The translations under genes and the position numbers were made by a program. A stretch of 64,000 bases of DNA, from positions 124,001 to 188,000 of the forward strand of contig PDSJ01000013.1 of the NCBI GenBank assembly GCA_002748425.1, given 5' to 3'. This document shows, piece by piece, positions 44,307-52,576 of this stretch. The DNA is from a candidate division KSB3 bacterium (lineage in GTDB: Bacteria; Moduliflexota; Moduliflexia; Moduliflexales; Moduliflexaceae). Under the pieces are notes generated by a model that was given only the letters and a program-made list of their open reading frames with translations, was not told the DNA's origin and searched no databases. Every line of letters starts with the position of its first letter. Positions within the stretch are counted from its first letter, which is position 1.

Positions 44307-45446
44307 TCATTGAAAACTAAGGACTGCCTGGATCACTTCAGCCTGTTCGTCCTCGCTTAACCCATGATAAAATGGAAGACGCAGCAAACGCCCGCTGATA
44401 TCCTCAGTGATGGGGCAATCCCCGGGCTTCCCCCCAAATTTTCGACCCATCTCCGAGAGATGGAGCGGGAGGTAGTGAAACACACTCTGGATACCGTGAG
44501 CTTTGAGATGCGCTATCATTGCCTGCCGCTGCCCGGCTGTCGGCATCAAGAGATAAAACATGTGAAACGACTGCTCGCAATACTCGGGAACGATCGGCAG
44601 CCGCACACCAGACTCTTGCGCCCATCCAGACAACTGTTCCTCGTAACAGTTCCAGATTCTTCGTCGCCGGGACTGAATATGCTTCCAGCTAGTCAGTTGC
44701 GCGTATAAGAATGCAGCCAGAAGATCCGACGGCAGATAGCTCGATCCAAGATCGACCCAGCTGTATTTCTCCACTTCCCGGCGAAAGAAACGACTGCGGT
44801 TTGTTCCTTTTTCACGAATGATCTCGGCGCGTTCGATGTAGTTCGGATCGTTAAGAAGCAATGCGCCTCCTTCACCACAGGTTATATTCTTGGTTTCATG
44901 AAAGCTTTGGGTCGCCATACAGCCAAACGTTCCCAAAAACCTTCCCCGGTATTGTCCGAATAACCCATGAGCGTTATCTTCAATCACAGCAAGATCGCAG
45001 CCCTGGGCAATATCGAGAATCGTGTTCATTTCACAGCTCACTCCGGCATAGTGTACTGGTATCACGGCTTTTGTACGTGCTGAGATGAGCAACTCCAATT
45101 GAGATTCATCAAGGTTCAGGGTATCAGGACGGATATCGGCAAAAATCGGGTGAGCACCTCGAAGAACGAATGCATTGACTGTAGAAACAAAAGTAAACGA
45201 CGGCACGATCACTTCGTCACCAGGCTGAATGTCCAGGAGTAAAGCAGCCATTTCAAGCGCATCAGTGCAAGACGTCGTTAAGAAAGCTTTAGGAACATGA
45301 AGGAGCTGCTCAAACAAGCGCTGGCATTTCTTCGTATACATTCCATTTCCGCAAATGCAGCCTCCTTCGAGAGCGTCGCTGATATACTGTAATTCCTGTC
45401 CGTTAAGGGTCACCTTATTAAAGGGAATGCGATATACGTCTACCAT
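44307..45446 (-). CDS. wecE: dTDP-4-amino-4,6-dideoxygalactose transaminase
   Basis: WecE (RffA) is a PLP aminotransferase that converts dTDP-4-keto-6-deoxyglucose to dTDP-Fuc4N. The 379 residues follow E. coli WecE closely: SCTDALEMAALLLDIQPGDEV, SFTFVSTVNAFVLRGAHPIF, IPVHYAGVSCEMNTI and EIIREKGTNRSRFFR. The PLP Lys lies in SFHETKNITCGEGGALL. It makes the amino sugar of the second glycan block; no RmlA/RmlB is in the window, so the dTDP-sugar precursor must come from elsewhere. The next gene downstream is the GNAT-like protein, a plausible N-acylating partner. Confidence 0.94.
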   Translation of the reverse strand: MVDVYRIPFNKVTLNGQELQYISDALEGGCICGNGMYTKKCQRLFEQLLHVPKAFLTTSCTDALEMAALLLDIQPGDEVIVPSFTFVSTVNAFVLRGAHPIFADIRPDTLNLDESQLELLISARTKAVIPVHYAGVSCEMNTILDIAQGCDLAVIEDNAHGLFGQYRGRFLGTFGCMATQSFHETKNITCGEGGALLLNDPNYIERAEIIREKGTNRSRFFRREVEKYSWVDLGSSYLPSDLLAAFLYAQLTSWKHIQSRRRRIWNCYEEQLSGWAQESGVRLPIVPEYCEQSFHMFYLLMPTAGQRQAMIAHLKAHGIQSVFHYLPLHLSEMGRKFGGKPGDCPITEDISGRLLRLPFYHGLSEDEQAEVIQAVLSFQ

Positions 45447-45473
45447 AAGAATATATCCTATCTAATATAGCTT

Positions 45474-46538
45474 TCATGAGTCTGTACCAAGCTGTGTTTC
45501 CGACTTATGTCCGGCTGCGAATCTGTCTGAAGCAGCTTCAGGCCGTGTCGCGTTCACCCAAAATGTTTCAACGACTTGCATGATCCCTCCTGCGCTTCCG
45601 ACAAATACGCTATTCAGATAGACCAGGAATGCAAGCATCACTGCATCCGAAGCCGCGATGCCGTATCGGCCTAACAGAAAGACCAGAGTTCCTTCACGCA
45701 CACCAAGCCCACCTAGAGAGAGCGGTAAAAGTGTTGCAACATACACGAGAGGGAGAATCGCCAAAAAAACACTGAGAGGGATCTGAAGTCCAAGTGCCCG
45801 GGCAAGTACACTTACGACAACGATGTCCGTTAGCTGGAAGAATAGCGACAGGATCAGCATCTTTCCCAGCGTCTTCGTTTTCAAGGTCTCGAGGGGATGC
45901 ATTATTGAGTAGAGAGAAGACGACCATCTTGTCCCTCTTCCGAAACGTCGTAGAATGATTGTCGGCCAGAGACGACGCCCCGCCAGAAAAACCAGCAAAG
46001 CACTCATGCCGATCGCCGCAACCGGGATGAGGGCTGATCTTCCCTCATGGCCGAACATGAACGCTCCAGCCGACGGATGGAACAGATACATACAGAAGAA
46101 GATCCCCAACAAGGCGAGAACTCCACAGATACGCTCCAGGAACACACTCACGGCGGCTGTACCAAGCCGACAATGAGTTTGCAGAGTGCAGCGTCCAATC
46201 CGAACAACGTCACCGCCGATAACTCCGGGAAGAAACGTACTGTAAAACGATCCCAGCAGGTACCCGGCATAGGCCTGGCGATGAGACCACATCACATGAT
46301 TATCCGCCAGGACGATTCGCATTCTCCACGAGGCAAAATACAGCCTTCCCCACGAGAGCAGCGGGGCCATCACAAGCGGGACACTGCTGACAGTGTGCAG
46401 TGTTTTCACTGCCTCTGTCCAGTCAACAAGCCGCATCAGGAACACAAGCAGCCCCAGACTCACGCTGAGTCTCAGCACGAACACGATTTGACGATCGATA
46501 TGACGTATTGATCTCACTGTACTTGTGAGCACGATCAC
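45474..46538 (-). CDS. UPF0104/YbhN-family membrane protein (flippase-like)
   Basis: A 354-residue membrane protein with about eight hydrophobic segments, of the UPF0104 (lysylphosphatidylglycerol-synthase membrane-domain-like, AglD) family. LLGSFYSTFLPGVIGGDVVRIGR and PLSLGGLGVREGTLVFLLG are the two signature blocks. The role is not firmly established; members occur in glycan clusters and are suspected to handle lipid-linked sugars. The track start is GTG and no Shine-Dalgarno is evident, so the first ten or so residues are uncertain. Confidence 0.82.
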   Translation of the reverse strand: MIVLTSTVRSIRHIDRQIVFVLRLSVSLGLLVFLMRLVDWTEAVKTLHTVSSVPLVMAPLLSWGRLYFASWRMRIVLADNHVMWSHRQAYAGYLLGSFYSTFLPGVIGGDVVRIGRCTLQTHCRLGTAAVSVFLERICGVLALLGIFFCMYLFHPSAGAFMFGHEGRSALIPVAAIGMSALLVFLAGRRLWPTIILRRFGRGTRWSSSLYSIMHPLETLKTKTLGKMLILSLFFQLTDIVVVSVLARALGLQIPLSVFLAILPLVYVATLLPLSLGGLGVREGTLVFLLGRYGIAASDAVMLAFLVYLNSVFVGSAGGIMQVVETFWVNATRPEAASDRFAAGHKSETQLGTDS

Positions 46539-46547
46539 GATTCGGAG

Positions 46548-47258
46548 TTAAAAACTCTTCATATACTTGGATGCAGCGGGTCCTTCATTAAAAATCAGAT
46601 CCAGAATGCTCACCCGGTGTTCGAACGGAGGAAAACGCTGATGATACTCTGGATAGCCCGAATAATTCATGTAATTCAGCTTAATGCCCTCCTGCTTAAA
46701 TAATTCCTCGTTCATATAGGCTTTGGCGGCAGGCCCTGACAGATATCCTGCTGCCCCGGCCTCTTTACATAATGCGATCAGTTGTTCCGTTTTGCCTTTC
46801 GCCGGAAAAGAATACTCCATCGACCAGGAAATCTTTGTCGTGATGCCCAATATCCCGCAAAGCGCTGTGAGAAAACGATAATTAACAAGACTCAGAAATT
46901 TCTCGTGACAGTTGAGGTAAAGTTCTTCGAAGATATTTTTATAGATCGAGAAATACTGCGTTTTGGAGTAATTGTGAATGAGCGATTGCCAATGTTTGCG
47001 GGCCCAGCCCTGATGACTGATACGCACATCTCGAATTTTTTGAACGCGCCGCCCCTTGACAATGACCGGTATCGTCAGCCATATCAGTCCGTTCGGAGTC
47101 TTGATCCTGTTTCTGTTCCTCCAGTCTCTCACCGTGTATTGCACATCGTCATACAGGATAAATTCATCCACAAGATGGATTATATCAAAATACCCTTTCC
47201 AGGGAATATAGTTTGATTGAAGAATTGCGACTGTTTTAGTTCCGGACACGGTCTTCAT
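46548..47258 (-). CDS. WbqC-like family protein
   Basis: A 236-residue protein of the WbqC family (PF08889). VAILQSNYIPWKGYFDII, EFILYDDVQYTVRDWRNRNRIKTP and the WLTIPV and DEP-like late blocks are diagnostic. WbqC proteins belong to O-antigen or exopolysaccharide clusters with amino-deoxy sugars; the activity is not proved, though acyl or aminoacyl transfer to the sugar amine is suspected. The ATG at 47258 overlaps the GT2 stop (ATGA) and has GAGGA 9 bases upstream, so I prefer it to the track start. Confidence 0.9.
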   Translation of the reverse strand: MKTVSGTKTVAILQSNYIPWKGYFDIIHLVDEFILYDDVQYTVRDWRNRNRIKTPNGLIWLTIPVIVKGRRVQKIRDVRISHQGWARKHWQSLIHNYSKTQYFSIYKNIFEELYLNCHEKFLSLVNYRFLTALCGILGITTKISWSMEYSFPAKGKTEQLIALCKEAGAAGYLSGPAAKAYMNEELFKQEGIKLNYMNYSGYPEYHQRFPPFEHRVSILDLIFNEGPAASKYMKSF

Positions 47259-48661
47259 ATTCCGCATTCCTCTTCATGGAAGTCTGGAGTATCTGCTTCA
47301 AAAGCTTGTCGTGTTTCTTTGACGGCATGGAGAGGGACCGCCGTAGAAGTCCCACCATTCCCGATGTCATCTCGTATGACATACGGTGGTTTTCCCATTG
47401 TTCGGAAATGTAATCGAGCGATGTATTCGCCGATAATTCCGACAGCAAAAAGCTGCATTCCCGCAAAAAAAGCAATTTCAGCCGCGAGGAACGACACGTC
47501 GGGAACATAAGCATGCTGAAATAAGCGCCGTATGACAACATAGCACAGCATAATCAAACTCAAAAGAGATGTGGCCAGACCGATCCCGCTGGCAATTCGG
47601 AGAGGCAGCGTAGAGTAGCCGATAAGCATGTCAAAGGCAAGTAAGAGCAATTTGCCTAAGGTATAGCCCGACGTCCCATGTCGCCTTGAGTGATGGTCCA
47701 CAAAGACCTCTGCGACCCGGTCGCTTCCCCAGGATAAGAGCACGTCGAGAGAAAGAGACCTGCCGCGAAAGTGCGCAAAACTCTGACGCAGCACCGAACG
47801 AAACGCCCGAAAAGCGCTGCTTTTATCAGCAATTTTCGACCCTGCCACGATTTTCAAGACCACTCTAAGTGCTTTGGAAGACAGATTCCGCCAGGACTCG
47901 TGTTGTCTTGCCGCCGGTATTCCATACACCAAATCGTAACCTTTCATTAAGGTTGAAAGTAATTTGGGGATTTCTTCCGGTGGATGCTGCAAGTCGTCGT
48001 CAAGTGTGACGATAAGCTCGTACTGAGCCTTATAAATTCCCGCAAGCAACGCATTATGCTGTCCATAATTACGCATCAGGTTGATCCCACGGACATTATG
48101 ATATTGAGTCGCCAGGCTGGTAATCACTTCCCAGCTTGCGTCGTCACTTCCATCATTGACCAGAAGAATCTCAAACGCCTGGACCAAGGGTTCTAATACG
48201 CTTTGAATCCGGTGTATTAGGGCGTCGAGGCTCTCCTGGCCGTTATACACCGGCACAATGACTGAAACGGTAGAGGTCTCCAGCATCGTGAGTCTTCCTG
48301 TTGAAATGATTGTCTGCAATAGCGTCTTGTGCGACTGGCTTAACTGCTCGAATTGAATGGCGATCGTATATAAGTCTCTTCCACAATCGTCTCCATGCAC
48401 AGGATAACTTTGCAGAACGATACCGCTGCATTCCAGCATCAAATAGTTCGTATATTGATCTGTTTCAGCGATCGCAAAATCTATACGTACTTTTTCAGAA
48501 GCAGGAATAGGACGATCGATCATGCAGAGCATTCCATCCAAACCAATATTGAGAGAGATGGCGCTAAGCGGTATTTCACTCTCTGTTCCGTGAACATACA
48601 TAGTGATCGGGATGCGCACGGAACACCCGGGAACTCTTCGAGGCTCTGGGTCCAAAGGCAT
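47255..48661 (-). CDS. PilZ-like domain fused to a GT2 membrane glycosyltransferase
   Basis: A 468-residue fusion. Residues about 8-125 (RRVPGCSVRIPITMYVHG, SLNIGLDGMLCMI) look like a PilZ domain, with NIGLDGM in place of the DxSxxG motif. From about 130 a GT2 domain begins VSVIVPVYNGQESLDALI, with NDGSDDASW, NYGQHNALLAGIYKA and TLDDDLQHPPEEIP, ending in two membrane helices (about 350-430) as in ArnC/GtrB transferases. That enzyme type loads undecaprenyl phosphate with a sugar. AGGAG stands 5 bases before the ATG. The canonical RxxxR is not exact, so c-di-GMP binding is only possible. It is first in the minus-strand wecE-region cluster. Confidence 0.8.
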   Translation of the reverse strand: MPLDPEPRRVPGCSVRIPITMYVHGTESEIPLSAISLNIGLDGMLCMIDRPIPASEKVRIDFAIAETDQYTNYLMLECSGIVLQSYPVHGDDCGRDLYTIAIQFEQLSQSHKTLLQTIISTGRLTMLETSTVSVIVPVYNGQESLDALIHRIQSVLEPLVQAFEILLVNDGSDDASWEVITSLATQYHNVRGINLMRNYGQHNALLAGIYKAQYELIVTLDDDLQHPPEEIPKLLSTLMKGYDLVYGIPAARQHESWRNLSSKALRVVLKIVAGSKIADKSSAFRAFRSVLRQSFAHFRGRSLSLDVLLSWGSDRVAEVFVDHHSRRHGTSGYTLGKLLLLAFDMLIGYSTLPLRIASGIGLATSLLSLIMLCYVVIRRLFQHAYVPDVSFLAAEIAFFAGMQLFAVGIIGEYIARLHFRTMGKPPYVIRDDIGNGGTSTAVPLHAVKETRQAFEADTPDFHEEECGI

Positions 48662-48756
48662 AAAATCTCCTGATCATGGGATAGAATGGCGCACGATCAG
48701 TCTTTGCGAACGGATTTCTATTCAGCGTTCCCCGCTGTGCTGCAGCATGAGTTTTC

Positions 48757-49635
48757 TTAACGCTTCGGCTGTTCTTCCACCTTATCACACATCCTGAGAA
48801 GCTGAAGAGTGTAATCTGTTGCATTTTCTGCAGCGAGTTGTATATTCTTTTGAGCGCGACGGGCGGGCATGAATCGTCCCGGGTGCCGGGCCAAATAATG
48901 AATCATTTGACTGGGCCGGCTGAGCCTCTGACATTCAGGCATTGCGCAAAACTCGGCAAAGGCTTGGGGATCGATGTTCGAACGTTCAACATGAACCGAC
49001 TGGTCGATATCGTCAGACACAGCCCGAATTGACAAGAAGGGAACCATATTGATTTTGCAAATCTGAGCGACAGCCGCGCTTTCCATATCCACTGCCAGAG
49101 CTTTGAAGTCTTCGGCAAGCCTTGCCCGCGCCCTGGGGGAAAATATAGCCTGATCGCCACTGACAATCCTTCCACTGAATACTTTTGGCGGTTCACTCCA
49201 GTCTTTCAGCACTTTTCGAGACGCCTTGACAAGACAAGAATCAGCCTCAAATTCCTTGAAACATTTCCGTTTATGATTTCTTTGAAGGATGCTGAACCAA
49301 AACGGGACAAAACCTTCAGGAAGTATGAAGCCATAATCATGCTGCACTGTCATCAAGGCCACGACAATATCCCCAACGCGACAGCGCTCGTCGAGTCCTC
49401 CAGCACTTCCGCAGGACAACATTGCCTCTGGTTCATAACGACTACATACATACTGTGCAGCGGCGGCCGCATGGACCTTCCCAATCCCCGTCTGCACCAA
49501 CAGGAGCTGTTTATCGGCATAGCGCCCTGTAAAACAAGGAAAAGCACCGCACTGCGGCTCTTTCTGGAGCTCCAGCTGTTCCTGAAAAGACTGAAGCTCC
49601 AGAGCCATGGCACATAGGATCGCGACTGGACGCAT
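48757..49635 (-). CDS. MTA/SAH nucleosidase-like phosphorylase-superfamily protein
   Basis: A 292-residue nucleosidase/phosphorylase fold. PVAILCAMALELQSF, LVQTGIGKVHAAAAAQYV, LSCGSAGGLDERCRVGDIVV and VDMESAAVAQIC are the conserved blocks; the last holds the purine/ribose-binding Glu of 5'-methylthioadenosine/S-adenosylhomocysteine nucleosidase. It is about 60 residues longer than usual MTAN, through a C-terminal tail (HYLARHPGRFMPARR). The chosen ATG lies 4 bases after the MBL gene stop; the track start is 19 codons upstream. Function in the SAM salvage cycle is likely, but the extension makes another substrate possible. Confidence 0.82.
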   Translation of the reverse strand: MRPVAILCAMALELQSFQEQLELQKEPQCGAFPCFTGRYADKQLLLVQTGIGKVHAAAAAQYVCSRYEPEAMLSCGSAGGLDERCRVGDIVVALMTVQHDYGFILPEGFVPFWFSILQRNHKRKCFKEFEADSCLVKASRKVLKDWSEPPKVFSGRIVSGDQAIFSPRARARLAEDFKALAVDMESAAVAQICKINMVPFLSIRAVSDDIDQSVHVERSNIDPQAFAEFCAMPECQRLSRPSQMIHYLARHPGRFMPARRAQKNIQLAAENATDYTLQLLRMCDKVEEQPKR

Positions 49636-49639
49636 CAGC

Positions 49640-50257
49640 TCAGAAAAAAGGGTTGAACTGCCGCTCGTGGCCAATGCTCGTTTCCGGACCATGCCCAGGA
49701 TAAACAGTCACCAAATCATCAAGGGAAAAAAGCTTTTCGCGCACCGAAGCAAGGAGCTGGGCATGGTCTCCGCCAGGCAGATCGGTTCGGCCAATGGAAT
49801 GTGCGAAAAGCGTATCACCTGAGAAGAGTTTATCTTCCACTAAAAAACAGACGCATCCTGGAGTATGACCAGGGGTATGCAAAACCTGAAACTCCAGCCT
49901 TCCGACGTCAAGACGGTCGCCGTCCTTCAGGAATCCTCCTGGATGCGGTGGCGGCGTGATTTGCAGCATGGCTTGCAAAGGATCCGTTGGCAAGCCTTCC
50001 AACAGATACATATCGTCCTGGTGCAGAAGAAAGGGCACATCAACTTCTTCCAGCAGTCCAGCCACTCCCCCAATGTGATCGATATGGCCGTGGGTGTTGA
50101 TAATATACTTCAACTGCCAGTTGTGCTTCTTGAGCACCTGATAAATCCGGGCAGCTTCGTCACCAGGGTCGATTACCACAGCCTCCCGGCTTTCTTCACA
50201 CACAACAATATAGCAGTTTTCCCGTAAAGGCCCAACTACAAGTATTTCCAACAGCAT
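49640..50257 (-). CDS. MBL-fold metallo-hydrolase (glyoxalase II-like)
   Basis: A 205-residue metallo-beta-lactamase-fold hydrolase. NTHGHIDHIGG is the metal-binding HxHxDH motif, HTPGHTPGCVCF and FSGDTLFAHSIGRTDLPGGD the further ligands, and YPGHGPETSIGHE the C-terminal His. This small subgroup (YcbL type) hydrolyses glutathione-like thioesters or other esters. The track start would overlap dtd; ATG at 50257 begins the conserved LEILVVGPLRENCYI. It is between dtd and the nucleosidase gene on one strand. Confidence 0.92.
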   Translation of the reverse strand: MLLEILVVGPLRENCYIVVCEESREAVVIDPGDEAARIYQVLKKHNWQLKYIINTHGHIDHIGGVAGLLEEVDVPFLLHQDDMYLLEGLPTDPLQAMLQITPPPHPGGFLKDGDRLDVGRLEFQVLHTPGHTPGCVCFLVEDKLFSGDTLFAHSIGRTDLPGGDHAQLLASVREKLFSLDDLVTVYPGHGPETSIGHERQFNPFF

Positions 50258-50351
50258 AAATGTTTTGCCCCATCGACAGTTTCTCTGAAAATTTGACGGC
50301 TGCGTCACTCGTCGGCATTGACAAGTATTTTCACAACAGATATCGAAAAGA

Positions 50352-50792
50352 CTAGATACTATCAATCACAAACGTTACTGGACCGTCATTATAAATCTTT
50401 ACCAGCATCATGGCCTGGAACTGCCCAGTTTCGACATGAATGCCCCTGGCGCGTAATTGTTCAACCACATACAGATACAGACGCTCGGCTTCCTGCGGTG
50501 GGGCGGCTTTTGAAAAACCGGGACGGCGCCCTTTTCGACAGTCGCCCAGAAGGGTAAATTGCGATACCACCAGGACTTCGCCGCCGACCTCTTGCAGCGA
50601 AAGATTCATTTTCCCGGCCTCGTCCTCGAAGATTCGCAGCCCGATCAATTTATTGACCAGATAATCCGCATCCTTTTCCGTATCCCCTTTGGCCACACCG
50701 AGCAGAACAGCGATGCCTTTGGCGATTTGCCCGACAATTTCTTCATCCACACTTACCGACGCGTTCGTCACACGCTGAATGACCATCCGCAT
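50352..50792 (-). CDS. dtd: D-aminoacyl-tRNA deacylase
   Basis: Dtd hydrolyses D-aminoacyl-tRNA (and glycyl-tRNA-Ala) to keep D-residues out of proteins. The 146 residues contain the signature [23 protein letters not shown] and the C-terminal [11 protein letters not shown] with the cis-Gly-Pro-type motif (NDGPVT). Length is normal. AAGGAAG precedes the ATG at a suitable distance. It is the first gene of a short operon dtd-MBL-nucleosidase. Confidence 0.97.
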   Translation of the reverse strand: MRMVIQRVTNASVSVDEEIVGQIAKGIAVLLGVAKGDTEKDADYLVNKLIGLRIFEDEAGKMNLSLQEVGGEVLVVSQFTLLGDCRKGRRPGFSKAAPPQEAERLYLYVVEQLRARGIHVETGQFQAMMLVKIYNDGPVTFVIDSI

Positions 50793-51536
50793 GCTTATCT
50801 TCCTTTTCCTGGTCGTCTCCCGGCCGGAACGAAGCTGTCGAAGTTCCGCTTCGGCACAAGAAAAAACGGTTATTCATCCTGTTCCAGAATTCTTAATGAC
50901 AATTCAATGGCCAAAAAGTCAAGAATAAAGTCGCAAATGAAAAGGGAGCTGCCTTATTTTGGATGTCCCTGCCGGCTCTTGCAGAGAAATTTTGATACCC
51001 TCATTGATAATCTTAATATAGAGATGCAAGACAAGCAAGCGAAAAATTCCCCCTTGTAGTAGAGAGACTCAAAGCTCTCATGCAGAATCACTCAATTAAC
51101 AGGAATCGCTTTAATTGGCATAATGAAAATGTGCCGCCTGTTAAAAAAATTCAACTTTTACTTGACAACACGATGTTTATAGCCTCTCCTTCTTTAAGGG
51201 TCACCAGCTCTTAACGGCCAAAGGGAGAACAGGTCCGCAGAAATCTGTACCAACATCACGATCCTCTCTACGATGGAAGCCTGCTTGAAACTTACAGCGG
51301 AAGATTGTGAACATGTCACACCGTAAGATTACACAATAAACCATATCGCGACTGATGCGCTGACGAATTTTTCGGCAAAATATCTGTTGTCGTAACCATT
51401 GTTATATTCTATTGATCAGGAACGTACATACAGTCGAAAGGAGCATTAACACAAGCGGGAGAGTATCAAAGACCGTCAGGCTTTTGCTTCAGCATTCCTT
51501 ATGTGTTAATGGTAAGAACGAATAATGGAAGGATGT
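50793..51536. other. Long intergenic region before the sugar-transport cluster
   Basis: 744 bases between divergent genes with no supported gene. It is AT-rich with scattered short repeats. TTGACA occurs near 51161, but no -10 stands at a standard distance. I compared the conserved-looking stretch near 51195-51250 with riboswitch cores I know and found no match. Confidence 0.4.
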
Positions 51537-52448
51537 ATGAAGAAAGTCGGATTAGTCGGTTTAGGCGACATGGGCATGGGCATGGCTAAAAATATTCTTA
51601 AACACGGCTTTGACCTGACCGGCTTCGATCTTCGCCCGGAACGCTTGCAGCAATTATCTGAATCCGGCGGGAAGCCTGCGGCAAACTGTCGTGAAGTCGG
51701 TGAACATGCGGACTATGTCTTTGTGATGGTTCTCAATGGGGCCCAGGCTCACGAGGTGATTTTCGGGAAAGATGGCTTGTTGGAAGGACTTGCTTCCGGT
51801 GCTGTCATTCTCGTATCAGCGACCATTCATCCTGCCGAAATGCGCGAGATCGAGCGGAACCTTGCCGATCGAACGATTCACCTGGTCGACACACCCGTCA
51901 GCGGTGGTCAGAGCGGGGCTGACAACGGAACACTCACGATGATGGTTGCCGCGAAAGCCGAAGTCTTTGAAGACTGTAAACCGGTGTTAGACGCTGTCGG
52001 GCAGCAGATTTTTCATGTCGGCGACCACGTCGGTATGGGCCAGACGGTCAAAGCCGCTCACCAAGCCCTGTGTGGGGCTGTGATGACCGCAACGTTTGAA
52101 GCGTTTGTCTTAGGGGTGAAAGCTGGTGCCGATCCGGAAGCGTTATCCAAGGTCATCGGCGCAGGCGCGGCAGGGAACCATTTGTCGAGGGTCGCAATGC
52201 AGAGCATTATGGAGCGCAAATTCACCGGAACCGGAAGCCATATCGGGACGATGTATAAGGATTTAGGCATTTCGATGGCTATGGCCAAAGAAAACGGCGT
52301 GCCCATGTTTACAACAAGCGCAGCCTATGAATTATTCCAATCCGGCAAATCGCTTTTTCCACATGAAGACAACTGGTCGGTCGCTAAACTGTTAGAGCAG
52401 ATCGCAGGGATCACAATCAACAAGACATCCCGGGAACACGCCCAATGA
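51537..52448 (+). CDS. NAD(P)-dependent beta-hydroxyacid dehydrogenase (3-hydroxyisobutyrate dehydrogenase family)
   Basis: A 303-residue oxidoreductase. VGLVGLGDMGMGMAKNILKHG is the Rossmann NAD-binding motif; VDTPVSGGQSGADNGTLTMM is the substrate-binding signature; KAAHQALCGAVMTA contains the catalytic Lys region. The family includes 3-hydroxyisobutyrate dehydrogenase, tartronate semialdehyde reductase and sugar-acid dehydrogenases. The track begins four codons earlier; MKKVGLVG is the expected start, with GGAAGG close upstream. It precedes an RbsABC-type importer by 128 bases, so I infer oxidation of the imported sugar acid or a product of it. Confidence 0.9.
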   Translation: MKKVGLVGLGDMGMGMAKNILKHGFDLTGFDLRPERLQQLSESGGKPAANCREVGEHADYVFVMVLNGAQAHEVIFGKDGLLEGLASGAVILVSATIHPAEMREIERNLADRTIHLVDTPVSGGQSGADNGTLTMMVAAKAEVFEDCKPVLDAVGQQIFHVGDHVGMGQTVKAAHQALCGAVMTATFEAFVLGVKAGADPEALSKVIGAGAAGNHLSRVAMQSIMERKFTGTGSHIGTMYKDLGISMAMAKENGVPMFTTSAAYELFQSGKSLFPHEDNWSVAKLLEQIAGITINKTSREHAQ

Positions 52449-52576
52449 TCCATCAATGCACGTCATACTGTTCCGGAAAGGCCCGGAAAACGGCGTGAAA
52501 ACGAGCCGGACGTGTGCGGTGAAACCCTGCAAAACCGAGCGTCCTGAGTGCATCATTCAACGTTCAGGAGAAATAC

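Noticed and set aside
51061-51524. Possible riboswitch upstream of the beta-hydroxyacid dehydrogenase gene
   Set aside because: No match to conserved cores of TPP, cobalamin, glycine, c-di-GMP or other riboswitches that I can recall.
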